64,000 nucleotides of DNA. Source: Adiantum capillus-veneris. Taxonomy: Eukaryota > Streptophyta > Polypodiopsida > Polypodiales > Pteridaceae. The stretch is from the NCBI GenBank assembly GCA_014529385.2, contig CM043968.1:30641513-30705512 (forward strand), written 5' to 3'. The notes beneath the pieces were generated by a model. The model ran no database searches, was not told where the DNA came from, and saw only the letters and a program-made list of their open reading frames with translations. Positions 1-13,290 of the stretch are shown piece after piece; position 1 is the stretch's first letter, and each line of letters starts with the position of its first letter. Made by a program: the position numbers and the translations under genes.

Positions 1-39
1 TATATATATATATTAAAACAACATTCATAATCATTGTAG

Positions 40-235
40 ATGGCAATGTCATCAACTAACTTGGAGGAAAAGATTGCATGCTCGTGCACGCTCTGCAAGT
101 ATCAAATCATGCGCAAGCATAGGATATGTAATAAGCATGTGCACAAGTACGGAGAGTTTGCTAGAGAAACCGTACAGAATCTGCGATACGACTCCTACGG
201 AACGGGCATTGATTTCTACGACATAGCACCTACAT

Positions 236-293
<58 letters not shown>

Positions 294-3200
294 TTATGCG
301 TGAAGGTCCGACCAATATAGAGCCACGGATGGAAGCAGAAAAGGGCTTACAGACAGAAGACGACGGCATGGAGGAGATGTTGGATGCCTTCTTCCAGACA
401 AGCGAGGAGAACGCGAACGAAGCAGCACCAAAAGCCGTGCGCCTATCTCCTGAAGACATATTGAGGAAGTTGGCACGTCAACCAATCTATGAAGGCGCCA
501 AAATATATGTGCTTCGTACTTGTCTGGCATTTTTGAATCTTCAGTCAGTGTACGGGTGGTCAGATGCAAGCGTCATTGCTTTGTTTAGGTACGTAATTTA
601 CAAAAGAGATTTTTTGATTGCAACGGTGATGTGCTTGGAGAGCTTTTTAATTTAATGTGGCTTAAACAGGTTATTGCGGGAGCAACTTCTCCCGGCTGGC
701 AATGAAATGCCCCCCTCCAAGCCAGACGCAAAGCAACTTCTGACCTCAGTTGGCTTGGACTACAACAAGATTCATGCATGTCCAAATGATTGCATTCTTT
801 TTCGCAATGAATTTGCAGATTGTCTATCGTGTCCTAAGTACGGAGCAATGCGCTACAAACAAGATGCAGTTGGCGAGACAGTGCCAGCTAAAGTGTTGCG
901 GCATTTCCCTATTATTCCTAGGATAAAAAGCATGTTTCGTTGTGGTTCCATTGCAAAGTTGATCCGGTGGCATTCTACGAATAGATCCACTGACGCAACA
1001 TTTAGGGTGCCCGCTGATTGAAAGGCTTGGAGGCACATTGAAGATACATGGCCACATTTTAAGAGTGAACCACGCAATTTGCGTTTCGGCATGGCAATGG
1101 ATGGAGTCAATCCATTTGGCTTGAGAAGCTCGTCATGGAGCACTTGGCCTGTGTGCCTTATCAATTACAACCTCCTGCCATGGCTTGCCATCAAGAAGGG
1201 TCATTTGATATTAAGCTTGATTGTACCTGGTAAGTTCGAGGCAAAAAACATGGATGTTTATCTAGCTCCACTAGTTTACGAGCTCCAGGAGTTATGGCAT
1301 GGGATCGACATAGCAGATGCGGTTGAACCAGTAGGACAACAGCATGCAAGGATCCATGGACTTCTTATGTGGACTATGCATGATTGGCCAGGATACGGAG
1401 AAGCTTCTGGTAATGGTTATTGATTTACAAAATTCTCCCTATTCGCAAGCCCTTTGCCTTGGCCTGATTCATGCTTTAATATATGCAGGGCTAACAACTT
1501 CGGGATACAATGCATGTCCAATTTGCGGCCAGTCTTTGGATGTGCGCTATTCTGCCTCTCTTCAAAAGACAATTTATCAAGGCCACCACCGTTATCTTCC
1601 AGATGGCCATCACTTGCGCGAAGGTCAGCTTTGTCGCGTCGAATGTCTTCCTATGCATGTACAAGAGTGGCGTCGCCGATGGGAGCAACATGAGGGGCAA
1701 CCTGTTCCAGGAATGAAACGTTTGTCCATTCTCCATACGTTTCCGTACTGGGGTGATCTACTAATTAACCATTTGCTGCATCCAATGCATATATTCAAGA
1801 ATGTGGGAGAGCTCCTCTAGAAGACAATCATGGGAATGAAAGACAATCGAGCTTCACGAGATGATTTGCAGTCAGTTGGAAAGATGCCAGAGCTATGGCC
1901 TTTCACCAATGCAGCTGGCCAAACAAAACTTCCAAGAGCGCCATGGGTATTGCTAAAAAATGAAGAGCGACAAGTGAAAAGGGTGATTTCAGAGTTCAGG
2001 ACGCCAACAGAATATATGCGATGTCTCAAGACAGCATTCACCCATGACAATCAACTGTCAGGATTGAAATCGCACGACTGGCATAAGTTCTTGCAATTCA
2101 TTCTTCCAATTGCGATCAAGGGGTGTTTAACGGAGGAAGTGCGGACCTGCATATACAAGATTTCAGAGCTAGTGCGGTGGATCTCTTCCAAGGAGATACG
2201 GGAGGAATCTATTGCAGTCGCAAGGGCTAACTCCATTCAAGCAGTTTGCATGATTGAGAAGTATCTACCCACGAGCTGCCTAACTATCCAAATGCACTTG
2301 CTCGTCCATGTAGTAGATGAGGTTGCAATGGGGCAGGTACAGTCCACAGCCGTTGGATGTTCTTTCTAGAGCGGTTCATGAAAACACTTAAGGGAAAAAG
2401 CGCGTCCAGAGGGGAGCATGGCAGAAGGATGGCTGGTGCAAGAGTCTCTTGTATTGACGACCGAGTTTCTATTCGTTTTTGACCAAGAAATGCCTCGACT
2501 GTGGAGCGATGAGGAGGATGCAAGACTGGTGGGAGAGGAGCCGCAAGGGAAAGGGGTGCCGAAGAAAATGAACCTGGCCATGCGAGAAAAGATCATGAAG
2601 TTCTGTATACTAAATTCAGCGCCAATGCAAAAATGGCTTGAAAGGTACGAAGAAGAGAAAGAGAGACGCAATAGGGAGCGACAGGATTTCAGGCGAAGTC
2701 GAACGACTAGAGGCTTACTCTTGCCAGACTATCTCACTCCTCTACCTGAATTCCCTACAATGGCATGGTTGGACAAGACAGTGAGAGCAGCTCGACAGAT
2801 CCGACAACCCATATCTCTAGAAGAGGAAGAGCTGGCTATTGGATGTGACTGGAAGTATCATACATACATGGCACTATGGTCGCATGGAAAGCATTTCAGA
2901 ACACAACAAATTGACAGCAGAAGAAACATGTTTGACAGTGGGGTAATGGTTAGTTTCATGCAAAAGAGAAGGGCCAGTGCTAGAGACACGAATGAAAGCA
3001 CTAGCAACCTGGATTACTGTGGTCTGGTGTCAGATATCCTGAAAGTAAGCTTCAGGCGGTTTGAGATGTTTTTGTTGGATGTGAAGTGGTTCAAGGTGAT
3101 TACTTCCGGTCGCAATGCAACGGTACGCAAAGATGGAAACAAACTTGTGCAAATAGATTCTACAAAGATTTGGACAGATGCGAGCGACACATTTGCTCTC

Positions 3201-3563
3201 CCCGAACATTGCAAGCAAGTGGTCTTTGTACTGGACTCTCAAGAGAGACAATGGTGGTTTGTGGTTCAGGTTGCTCCAAGAAATAAACAAGTATTTGAAG
3301 GGCAAGATCTCCTAGAGGAAATTCAGTCAGACGACGTCCATACTACTGTGATATTAGATGAGATGGACGAAGGTATGGCAAAGGAAGCTGACATATATAC
3401 GAGGGATGACGCAGATGAGCCAGAATTGATACTTGTAGATGAAGATGCAATGGATGAAGACAATCTGCCAGAACGAGTTGGGGCAGAGTTATGTTTGCAA
3501 TTAGAGATAGACGATGATACGGTGCAAGATCTTATCGATGATGCCTCACTCGTCGAGGCCTAG
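40..3563 (+). pseudogene. TNP2-like CACTA transposase, multi-exon and disrupted
   Basis: In order, the translation shows a Cys-rich N-terminal segment (CSCTLCKYQIMRKH, about 70-130), the Transposase_21 core (KIHACPNDCILFRNEFADCL, 770-832; EPRNLRFGMAMDGVNPFG, 1068-1120; WPVCLINYNLLPWL; GYNACPICG), a DUF4218-like part (HLLVHVVDEVAM; RWMFFLERFMKTLKG) and a DUF4216-like part (DVKWFKV, about 3080). Two short introns are supported by GT..AG ends and restored homology: 589-669 (81 bp) and 1410-1488 (79 bp). Lesions: a frame change at the (GA)n tract 238-290; in-frame stops at 1019-1021 and 1818-1820, both where Trp is expected; a one-base loss near 2331-2333; and another frame change in the A-run near 2393-2400. 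From 2418 to 3563 the frame is open to an acidic C-terminus. A functional copy would cut and paste CACTA elements in the nucleus. Confidence 0.85.
238..290 (+). repeat. (GA)n microsatellite inside the transposase coding region
   Basis: An almost pure GA tract lies between the Cys-rich N-terminal segment and the rest of the transposase. It is read as alternating Glu-Arg in the upstream frame, which stops at 303. The downstream coding begins in another frame at 296, so a length change in the tract has probably broken the gene. Confidence 0.8.
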
Positions 3564-3670
3564 TCCTGTAAGTGTTTGTGTGAAGACGTTGATTTAAAAT
3601 TAAGCTTAAAGTTAATTTAAACAATTGTGTTCTGATGCTTTATTTTACTTTCTTTGTGCAGGACTTTAGT

Positions 3671-4596
3671 ATGGCAGACCAGATTCCAGATCCCGCTTCC
3701 ATGAGTGCAAATGCATTCATGGGCTTCCTTACACGGATGACGCCTGCTCAGATGGCAGAGGCTTCTCACTACTGGGTAGCCAGAGGCACGGGTACTACAC
3801 CTCCGGGCTTCACACCAGAGGGTTCGACGTCTAGGGGGGGACGCCTACGGGGGGGAGGACGCCTATGGGTATGACACCTGCTTCTCCCATCACGGCCGCT
3901 TCGACACCTAGGGGTGGGACAAAAGCGGGTACGTCCTCATCTCCGCAGCACAGGCGCACTCGCCAATCTCGGCGATCGTCAGGTGGAGGTGGTGGTTGCT
4001 GTGGAGGAGGGTCCACAGATGCTTCGACCCCTCCTCGCTTACAACCCTTGTCCTACCCAGGCACACCTCACGACACACCTATTGGCACACCTCGGACACC
4101 TTGGGGGGCACACGATCCTAGTGCCTCCAAGCTCTATACTGTACAGGCAGATGGTTCTGTTGACATGGATAGAGTCGGGACTGAGATGCGACAGCGGATT
4201 CGCCAGCTCGCGGAGCTGCAGTTTTCGACCAGCCTTCTGACGTCTTGGGGTGATCAGGATGGGGACAAAGTCAATTACATAGTGGAGACCATCCTGAGAG
4301 AGTACCAGCCTGCTCCGGGTTCTTCCGTTCTTCCGAGGAGGTGGATCAAGGGTGTTGCATGGGACACCGTGAAACATCGACGAAATGCAGCTCGGAAGGC
4401 TTTCAGGATCGGCTTGCCGAAGCCTTCGGGCATCCCACACGAGACGTGGCTGCAAATCAGGGAGGATGAGCGGACAGCGGACACACGGTTCAGACAGCAG
4501 CGTGAGGCCGCGCAGGTACGACAGATGACTAGGGGAACATCTCATCTTGGCAGCGGGGGCTTCGACACCTTTTGCTATGACTTTGTGAGTTTCTAA
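3671..4596 (+). pseudogene. Second CACTA ORF (TNP1/Transposase_24-like), one frameshift
   Basis: It starts at an ATG at 3671 just after a splice-acceptor-like tttgtgcag. The first part ends in a Gly-rich stretch, and a run of seven G near 3834-3840 shifts the frame. The next frame (to 4596) continues with Pro/Thr/Gly-rich sequence, a Gly/Cys cluster and a basic C-terminal segment (NYIVETILREYQ, RRWIKGVAWDTVKHRRNAA). This W..V..RR..A pattern resembles the DNA-binding accessory protein of plant CACTA elements (Ptta/En/Spm family). A donor-like gtgagt near 4585 and an acceptor before 4674 suggest a further exon. The family assignment rests on position and weak motif similarity. Confidence 0.5.
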
Positions 4597-5022
4597 TCCA
4601 ATCTTAACTATGGCGTTTTTTAAAACGCGATAAATCATGTATTCTTATTACTTTGATTTTTGTATAAACGCAGAATCTTGCGATGCATCGAGCTCCGACA
4701 CCCTAGGAGGAGTCAAATGGATATCGCAGAGGTATCTATGAAGTACTGAATGATCTTGAAGCTTCAAGAGAGCCTGTAGACTGGGAGGCCTTACACTCTC
4801 GTTGATCGCTTGAGGTGAGACGTTAATATGTGTGAGTTGGTTTAATTAAGTAAGTATATGTGAAGTAATATCAATACTAATTTTGTGAGTTGTCCTATGT
4901 GCAGGTTGCGACGCCTAGTCATTAGTGGACCGGATTTCATATATATGCTTTGTGAGACACAGACACGCTTCTGTGTCTCTTTTTTGTACAGACAGTTATT
5001 GTTTCCCTTGTGGTTATGATTA
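4597..5022. other. 3' part of the CACTA element, no clear gene
   Basis: There are short open pieces (about 4674-4810 and 4905-4930) between splice-like gtgagt and tgtgcag signals, so this may hold the last small exons of the second ORF. No domain is recognisable. A TTTTTTGT stretch near 4980 precedes the minisatellite. Confidence 0.3.
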
Positions 5023-5275
5023 TTGTCATTGTCATTGTATAGACATGGTTATTTCTCATATTCTTGTATAGACATAGTTATGGTTCAGGTTTTGTTAATG
5101 GTTATGTTTAACTTTCTGTTTATGCTTATGGTTATTGTTAATTTTGTTTATGGTTATGGTTATCTGCATTATGGTTATGCTTTTAAGTTATGGTTATGGT
5201 TTGTTATGGTTCGTTATGGTTATGCCTTTAAGTTATGATTATGGTTCGTTATGGTTATGCTTTTCAGTTGGTACG
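5023..5275 (+). repeat. TTATGG-rich minisatellite
   Basis: Irregular repeats of TGGTTATG/GTTATGGTT with interspersed CTTTTAAGTTATGG units fill this stretch. It lies inside the CACTA element, before the terminal repeats. The unit is not the plant telomere repeat TTTAGGG. Confidence 0.7.
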
Positions 5276-5440
5276 ATACTTGTCTTTCATTGGCCTTAAA
5301 TCTCATGTGAGATCCTACATGGATAGCATGTAGGAGGCGTATACATGATATGGTTTTTTTTTTAAAGTTTATGTAAAAACAAAGGGAACTCTGCCGAAAT
5401 TTATGCGTGCGGGAGCATGGTTGATTTTGGTGATGCTCGC

Positions 5441-5530
5441 TTTCTTGGGCAGAGGGCAGGAAGTCTGGCTGTGGCTGTTTCCATCTTTTAACTGGACACA
5501 GGCTAGGCTACCTGCCCTCTGCCCAAGAAA
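5441..5530. repeat. 20-bp perfect inverted repeat with 50-bp loop
   Basis: The arm at 5441-5460 (core CTTGGGCAGAGGGCAGG) is the exact reverse complement of 5511-5530 (core CCTGCCCTCTGCCCAAG). It lies directly before the subterminal repeat block of the CACTA element. It could form a hairpin in RNA, or be the ends of a tiny inserted element. Confidence 0.85.
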
Positions 5531-5544
5531 AAAAAATTTTGTTA

Positions 5545-5709
5545 TGGTCATCGCTATCTGCGTCGCTATACGCGTCGCTATCTGCGTCTATATCTATGTC
5601 TATATCTGCGTCGCAAATAGCGGCAGGTTCACACGGACACGGATATCGACACACATAGCGACGCAGTGCGTCGATATCTACGTCGATGACACCTTTTTTT
5701 GTCGTAGTG
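5545..5709 (-). repeat. CACTA subterminal repeats and right terminal inverted repeat
   Basis: Repeated GCGTCGCTAT, CGTCTATAT and their inverse ATAGCGACGC lie within 165 bp and end in the complement of CACTACGACAAAAAAAGG. Such arrays are the binding sites of the accessory transposition protein in En/Spm-type elements. The arrangement matches the ends of the second CACTA element at 23463 and 27861, although the outermost bases differ. Confidence 0.8.
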
Positions 5710-7591
<1,882 letters not shown>

Positions 7592-8940
7592 TTAACACTA
7601 GAATGGTAACCTAACAGGACATAAAAGTGTCCTTTCAGGGTTTTGGGAAAATTTTCCAAAACCATAGTAGATCCACTCATTTTGAAAATCCCTTTCATGA
7701 TCATGAGCTTATAGTTCAATAACTACTACATATGGAAAAAATGAGAAACTTGTTCATCCCTTGGTCACTACAAGCCTCCAAAGTTGATGGACCAGTGCAT
7801 TTTGCCCAAAACAGCAATTTCTTACAGTTGATTGCATATAAATAAGAGTGGAGATTTTTGTAGGACATGAGATAAAATGCCCCGTTAACTTCAATGGGTT
7901 GGTGACCAAAACATATGGTTGCTTTTACCTCACTAATTTTTTTTTTGGCAAAAAAAATAGGTACAAAAAAGTTGCATTTTTGTCATTCTGTGGGCCTATC
8001 ATCAAAGTTTCTATAGTCACGCTCAATATAGATACTATATACATGTTTTCTTAGTTCCCTTTGGGCCTCTGGATTCAAAAGGAGCCATGGAGCATGTCAA
8101 AAGGATAATGGATCTCTTACAATTAGAACCTTGGGGGCAATGATAAAGTGCTAAATACAGCAAACATGAAAAAACTAGGTTTAGCATTATGACCTCTAGA
8201 AACCCATAGAAACTACTCAATATCTAGCCAAGTTTGTAGTCTATGATTAGATATGGTCACTACCTACAAAATACACACAATTGGCCTAAGAAACTAGCAA
8301 TATTGAGAAAGTTATACTTGCTACTCTAAAATGTATCGTATTCTTCAGCAATCAAAAAACTCAACCATCATCATATACTATACTATATAGCATATTAGGT
8401 CCTCCAAAACTCAAGGAAGATTAGCTTTATGTTATACATTACACTTACACAATCAAAATGGAATTTGGATATCAAGAAAGCCACCAAAAAAATCATAAAA
8501 GTGCTAATTTTGGCCAAAAAACAAGATTATGCAATTCTTGTAAATTGGTCATAACTTTCAATTTTAACACTTAGCTCTCCCTACATGCATCAAACATGTT
8601 GAGAACTATGAAGGCCTAACCTCTAGCCATCTAAACCTCACAAACATGAAGTTTAGAGTGGTATAGTTGCCAAGAATTGAAAAAAAGCCAAAAACAAGGC
8701 CCGTTTTTTCACACAATTTAGGTTCAAAAATATTGTGCAAGAGTAAGGTTAATAGTGAGATCGATACTCAAAAAAAATTCTAAGTTTTTTTCAGCTCATA
8801 AGGCAACTTTGTGGATATATAGCACCTAGAAATTCATTTTCATACTCTTCAAATAATTCAAGCAAAATGGTCACTTAACAGGACACAAAAGTGTCAGTGT
8901 CCAAGGACATAAAAGTGTCCTGTTATCATTCTAGTGTTAA
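7592..8940. mobile_element. TTAA-flanked element with inverted termini, no transposase
   Basis: TTAA at 7592-7595 is followed by CACTAGAATGGTAACC. The right end reads, in reverse complement from 8936, CACTAGAATGATAACA, and is followed by TTAA at 8937-8940. Both ends continue into TAACAGGACA and a short hairpin motif AGGACA-n6-TGTCCT (7616-7633, 8905-8922). The 1.34 kb interior is AT-rich without a long ORF. TTAA target duplications with short TIRs are typical of piggyBac-like elements, so this could be a non-autonomous one. A TTA- or TA-targeting family is an alternative, because the TIR could be drawn as including TTAA. Confidence 0.6.
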
Positions 8941-9337
8941 GAGGACATTTTGAGCACTTGAAGGTAGCATTAAGTCCATTAATGGCATGAATGAGCAACC
9001 CAGCTTCACATTTATTACGGATTCTCTTCCATGCTAACTTTGGCTTGTGGGGGTTTACTATGTCAATACTGTGCAAGTTTGGTAGATATTGTTGAGCATC
9101 ACTTTTAGTGGATGACATTGGAAATTCACTCTTGTCATACATTTTCTTTGATTCCTTCAATAGAGAAGACCTAGTAATCAAAATTTAACTCCAACTTCTA
9201 TTGAGCAAAATGTATGCTAGGAATATTTTTTTTTGCCAATGCTTCGATTAGGTTTAGAACAGAATAAGTAAATGTACAAATGATTGTGATAATAGTATCA
9301 CAAAGAATCAATACATGTAGTTACAAATGAATGGTAA

Positions 9338-9343
9338 TTTTAT
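9338..9343 (-). terminator. Possible poly(A) signal of the GRAS gene
   Basis: AATAAA on the minus strand lies about 130 nt downstream of the GRAS stop codon, a normal distance for a plant 3' end. The whole stretch is AT-rich, so it may be chance. Confidence 0.35.
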
Positions 9344-9470
9344 TACAAAAGAATTAAGATATAGAATGAATTTGTGCCTCAATGCTAGGAGCACAATAAA
9401 TAAATGAATCACCCATACCACAAACTTTTTTTACCTTCTATGCTCAAGACTTGAAAGATTGAAGGACTTC

Positions 9471-10637
9471 TCAACGCCATGTTGATGCTCCGAGTATGAG
9501 ACGATCTTGCCAACCTAGTTGAAGGGCCCCTTTATTCTCCTTGAGCATGTATCCATTACATGGATAGAGATCAAGCAAAATCTTGGATTGATTGATAGCA
9601 TTTGCACTAAAAGAAACACTTTGATATCCAATTGTCTTCATAATGTGCCTCCATTTGTCAAGCCTCTCGTGGCGCTTTACTCTTTCCACATCTTCACAAG
9701 CCACAATGTTGACAATCTCTTGTGCAAATACAAGCATCTCTACCTTTGCACGATCGGGGCTCTGTTGCGGGAGAGTGGCATCAAGTGAGTCAAAAATAGC
9801 AGAATAGTAATGCAAGGCATCCAAGAACCTACTCAAAAAGAAGGGACCATTGTGGCTTGCTTCTTGCTCCACTAGGGTGAAGATGCTTGGAGCTTGATTG
9901 AGGAGCATGTGCAAAAGGTTAGGAAGTGACTTTTTGGAAGGAGGGAGAGAAAGGAGAGGATGCAAACAATTGATTGCATTGATTGCAAGAGCCTCTCCCA
10001 CTCTTCTTTGGAGCATGTGAGCCTTCACATCCTCTAACCTTTCTCCAATGGCTTGAAACTCAAAGGGCACATTTAAAGCCTCTGCAAGCTCGCTGAGTCG
10101 CTTGCCGGTATCTTGGACGACCTCCAAGGGAGTACCCACTCCTGTTATCCTCAAATGTGGAGCACCTCCAGGCCTTGCAGCTAGGGCTTGTATGAAAGCT
10201 GGCCACTGGTACCCTTGCACTATGTCCAAATCGACAATGTGAACCCGCCCTTCTCCCTCCAAGGCCTCAAAGATGGCTTGATTGCATGTGAAGTGGGCAA
10301 ATTTAATGTAAGGGCAAGCTTGGTATAGCACTTGGTAGGCTTCCATGACGTCCTCTAGAGGATTTGGGTTGAAGAAGGGATTTATGAGGGCTGCGTATGA
10401 ACGGCCTCCTGTATGTGTGAGCCTGGCATGGAGCGCTTCTGCAAAGTAGGCAGCGACTCGCTGCATGGAGGAGCCTGTCTTGGAGACTAAGGGATGAAGC
10501 TGGATGAGGAGGGCGATGGCGGCCTGCTGGTCTCCCTTTGCAACAGCTTCTGCGCAGGCAAGAAGCATGTGAACGAGACCCAATCCGCGCTCCACTTCTT
10601 GCTTTCTCTGCAAATATAAGCGTGTCAATGATGAAGG

Positions 10638-10689
<52 letters not shown>

Positions 10690-11534
10690 GCACACACACA
10701 ACCTACCTTTTGGATTGATGTCATATTCTGATCAGGAGGCTGGCTATATATTGTGTGTTGCTGCCCAAATCTTGTGGGATCTTCGCTGTACGACTTGAGA
10801 AAGCTATGGTCTGCACCTGCAGTGACGGGCTGCTGGTTGTGCACTGATGATAGCGAGGTATTGCTATTAAGCTTGTAAGAGTGATGATGGGTTAGCGGTT
10901 GCTGCTGCAAGGCGATGCTAGTCGTACCTAGAGAAGGCCAGCTAAATGCAGCAGAGGCCGGAGGGTATGTCAGCTGAGGCGCGCTGCACACTTTCTGAAT
11001 GACGGTCGGCTTCACCAGTCCAGCGAAGCCGCCGCTTGACCGGGTATAGCAGGTTGGAGGAAAGCTATAAGCGCCAGCGATCGGCTGGTGGCGGCGATCG
11101 TTAGAGCGGAGATCGGCGCAGCTGAATGACCGGCTATACGCAGCTAGCGGGTCCGGTTCCATTTCAGCGGCGCCGCTAATTTCGGAGCTGGAAACGGGAT
11201 CCTGCATGCTAAAATTTACTGGGCTGTCCCGATCATCCACATAGAGCTGCTGATCAGATTGAGCAGAGAAGGAGAGCTGTTCTTGCAGGCGAAAGCCAGT
11301 ATGATCAGCCGCTAGTTTATCGCCGCCGCCGCCAAAATATAGGGACGAAGTAGCGGGCCCTTGGGAGGAGGCAGCGGGAGAGGGGGGAGGCAAGTCAAAA
11401 AGCTCTTGAATCATGTCGAGCCAGAGAGAGGGGTCACCTTCTTCATCGGCGGCGCAGGAAGAGGAGGAAGAGCTGCTACAAGCTCTGCTAAATTTGGAGG
11501 AGCCAGCTTGTTCCTCTTCATTGTCCACCTCCAT
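9471..11534 (-). CDS. GRAS family transcription regulator, two exons
   Basis: Exon 1 is 11534-10707 and exon 2 is 10607-9471. The 99-bp intron (10608-10706) starts GTAGGT, ends TTTGCAG, is in phase 0 and contains a (GA)n tract in sense. The product is about 654 aa. I chose the ATG at 11534 (MEVDNEEE); no ATG lies in the short open stretch before it. The N-terminal 275 residues are low-complexity (a Ser run, acidic and Gly stretches), as in many GRAS proteins. The GRAS domain fills exon 2: leucine heptad I ([16 protein letters not shown]), VHIVD (about residues 398-402), the [18 protein letters not shown] stretch, leucine heptad II, PFYRE-like and the terminal SAW motif (LGWQDR..ASTWR). GRAS proteins act in the nucleus as transcriptional co-regulators in development and hormone signalling. 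The subfamily is uncertain (SCR/DLT/DELLA-related by eye). No lesion is visible. Confidence 0.92.
10608..10706 (-). repeat. GRAS intron holding a (GA)n microsatellite
   Basis: On the sense strand the GT donor is followed by GTGTGTGTGCGTGAGAGAG and a long (GA)n tract. The tract takes up nearly half of the 99-bp intron. Its length may vary between individuals, and it could influence splicing of a very short intron. Confidence 0.75.
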
Positions 11535-12204
11535 CTCTCTCTCTCTCGGCAACCCCTCCTCCCTCTCTTTCTCCCTCTGTGTATCGTCTTTCTCGCCTCA
11601 GCTTCCGGGCACCTGCATGCCTTTGCCCCCTGCGCTGTTGTTATTACTCTACAAAGCAATAATGCCTGGCTAGAATGAGAAGGGAGGCCGGAAAGGCCGG
11701 CTATCTGTATGTGTAATTAGAGAGAGAGAGAGAGAGAGAGAGATGTGTGTAATTAGTGAGAGAGAGAGATGATCAGAGAGAGAAGCGACAACGCGTTTTC
11801 TCGATTTAACGTACATGGTAGATTCAAGCCGGCGCATGCAAAACATTCCCGCAGATTATTCCATCCATTGGCTCTTATGACCACCTTAATTTGCTCACCT
11901 AGTTCGTCAACATTCCCATCCTTTTCATCTCTCATTCCTTCCTTCTATTTACAAAGTTCTAGCCCACGGGGTACGTAGCTGAATCGTTTTATCTTTTATA
12001 TTTCCTAATACGACATGCTTGTCAATATCAATAATTATCAATAAGCTTAGTACTTTCTAGCGAATTCATCTAACGTGTACATGTGTCCCTATGTGGGGTC
12101 AAGCGGTTTATTTGTCCAAATTTGAATAACATTAAGCAGAAGGTGCAGGCTTCTTCCAAGTTCACACACACACACTCTCACTCTGTGCACACACACCATA
12201 GATA

Positions 12205-12240
<36 letters not shown>
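11535..12240 (-). promoter_or_regulatory. Upstream region of the GRAS gene, GA/CT-rich
   Basis: The probable 5' UTR and promoter hold several GA/CT tracts: 11534-11548 and 11563-11578 (GA-rich on the sense strand), 11719-11742, and (CT)n at 12209-12240. GA-rich elements in plant 5' regions can bind BBR/BPC factors. I see no convincing TATA box close to the start. Confidence 0.4.
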
Positions 12241-12243
<3 letters not shown>

Positions 12244-12955
12244 TGCACATGACATACCATAAATAGATACATACTATGAGAAGATGATTCCTTTACTAAG
12301 GTGTATTTCCAAGGAAGAGAGGAGAGATAAAGGACAAGAATAGAGGGAGCATCGTGCATATTTTTTCATGCGCAATGTTACTATAGTGCTCACACTCACA
12401 TTATTTCTATGGCTATATTTGCAAGTACTTTGAGAAAAAAAAGGGGGATGCATGCGACATTCTTAATCCTAGGAGTTTTTTCTTTGTATGGTACGTCCTA
12501 GAGTCTCCATTGTATGAGGAGGTATGATTTTTCTTTGATGCACACCCAATTAGAAATAAGCATGCAACTCCCGGGATCCACTCTATAGTTATGGTGGATG
12601 AGCTAATAATCCATTCATAATTCAAGCATACTAAAAAATAATTAGTAACACAACTTGTCAATAATATATTGAGAATGTACCCAATGGTCAAGATAAAGTA
12701 GAAATCACATAGGTTGAACAAGAACAAAGTGATTATGGGGGATATATCTGTTTTATAGCTAGCCTTTGGACTTGATGTGAGACATGATTGGAAAGTTGGA
12801 TTGCGGGCTTAAATTGCTCCTAGTCTGGCATAGTATTTATTAAGGTAGACGATGAGGGAGAAGTCCCATGAGCATAGTAAATCTTGTGGAATCACAATGA
12901 GATTTGAGATAAGGACATTGAATTCTTTCACTATAAAAATAAGGGTCTTGCATCA
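12241..12955. other. Intergenic DNA, nothing recognised
   Basis: AT-rich sequence with frequent stops in all frames. I see no domain or structured repeat. Confidence 0.5.
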
Positions 12956-13290
12956 ATAAAAAGTGCTCTTAATCAAAAGTAGAAAAGAAGAAGGAAAAGT
13001 GTGAGTATGGGAAGAAAGGAGACAAGGGCAAGACTAAGATAGAGGAAATCAATGCTATCATTTGCAATGAATATAGTCTATTTGCCTCTTCTCTACATGT
13101 ATGTTTCTTGAGGAGTTTACATGGCTCATACCCTTAAGATTGGACCTTGGATTTTGGTGTATCCTTCTATAATACTTATAATAGAGAATGGATCTCTACC
13201 TTTGATGCTAGCCGCAAACATGGATGTGTAAATCTGGGTGCAAGGTCCAAACTAAGAGGCTGGGGTGACTTGAAAGTTAGACCTTCCTCC
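12956..13290 (+). pseudogene. Copia relic: protease region
   Basis: The plus-strand translation near 13140-13275 reads WTLDFGVSFYNTYNREW, then TFDASRKHGCVNLG and SKLRGWGDLKV. This follows the Ty1/copia protease pattern (W-x-L-D-S-G-A-S-x-H...REWF...V.LG). The catalytic DSG has become DFG, and stops lie on both sides. A Lys-rich stretch upstream (12960-13050) is what precedes the protease in intact copies. No LTR is recognised around it. Confidence 0.55.

Larger units (their letters stand above)
1..5709 (+). mobile_element. CACTA (En/Spm-type) DNA transposon, right-hand part
   Basis: The stretch carries a TNP2-like transposase, then a second Pro/Thr-rich ORF, then a block of short GCGTCGCTAT-type direct and inverted repeats, and ends with the complement of CACTACGAC at 5701-5709. 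This gene order, subterminal repeat block and CACTA terminus define plant CACTA elements. The left terminus lies upstream of the window, so the target-site duplication cannot be checked; the three bases after the element are tgc. The transposase is disrupted in several places, so the copy is probably dead unless mobilised in trans. Confidence 0.85.

Noticed and set aside
4039..4638. 199-codon open frame on the minus strand
   Set aside because: It is antisense to the second CACTA ORF, whose composition and position fit better on the plus strand.
5023..5275. Interstitial telomere repeat
   Set aside because: The unit is TTATGG/TGGTTATG, not TTTAGGG, and it is irregular.
5545..5709. Regular short repeats resembling a CRISPR-like array
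   Set aside because: Repeats are about 10 bp, in both orientations, without spacers, and end in a CACTA terminus; this is the subterminal array of a plant transposon.
8894..9181. Minus-strand 95-codon frame
   Set aside because: It runs into the inverted terminus of the TTAA-flanked element and has no recognisable domain; probably chance or a decayed fragment.
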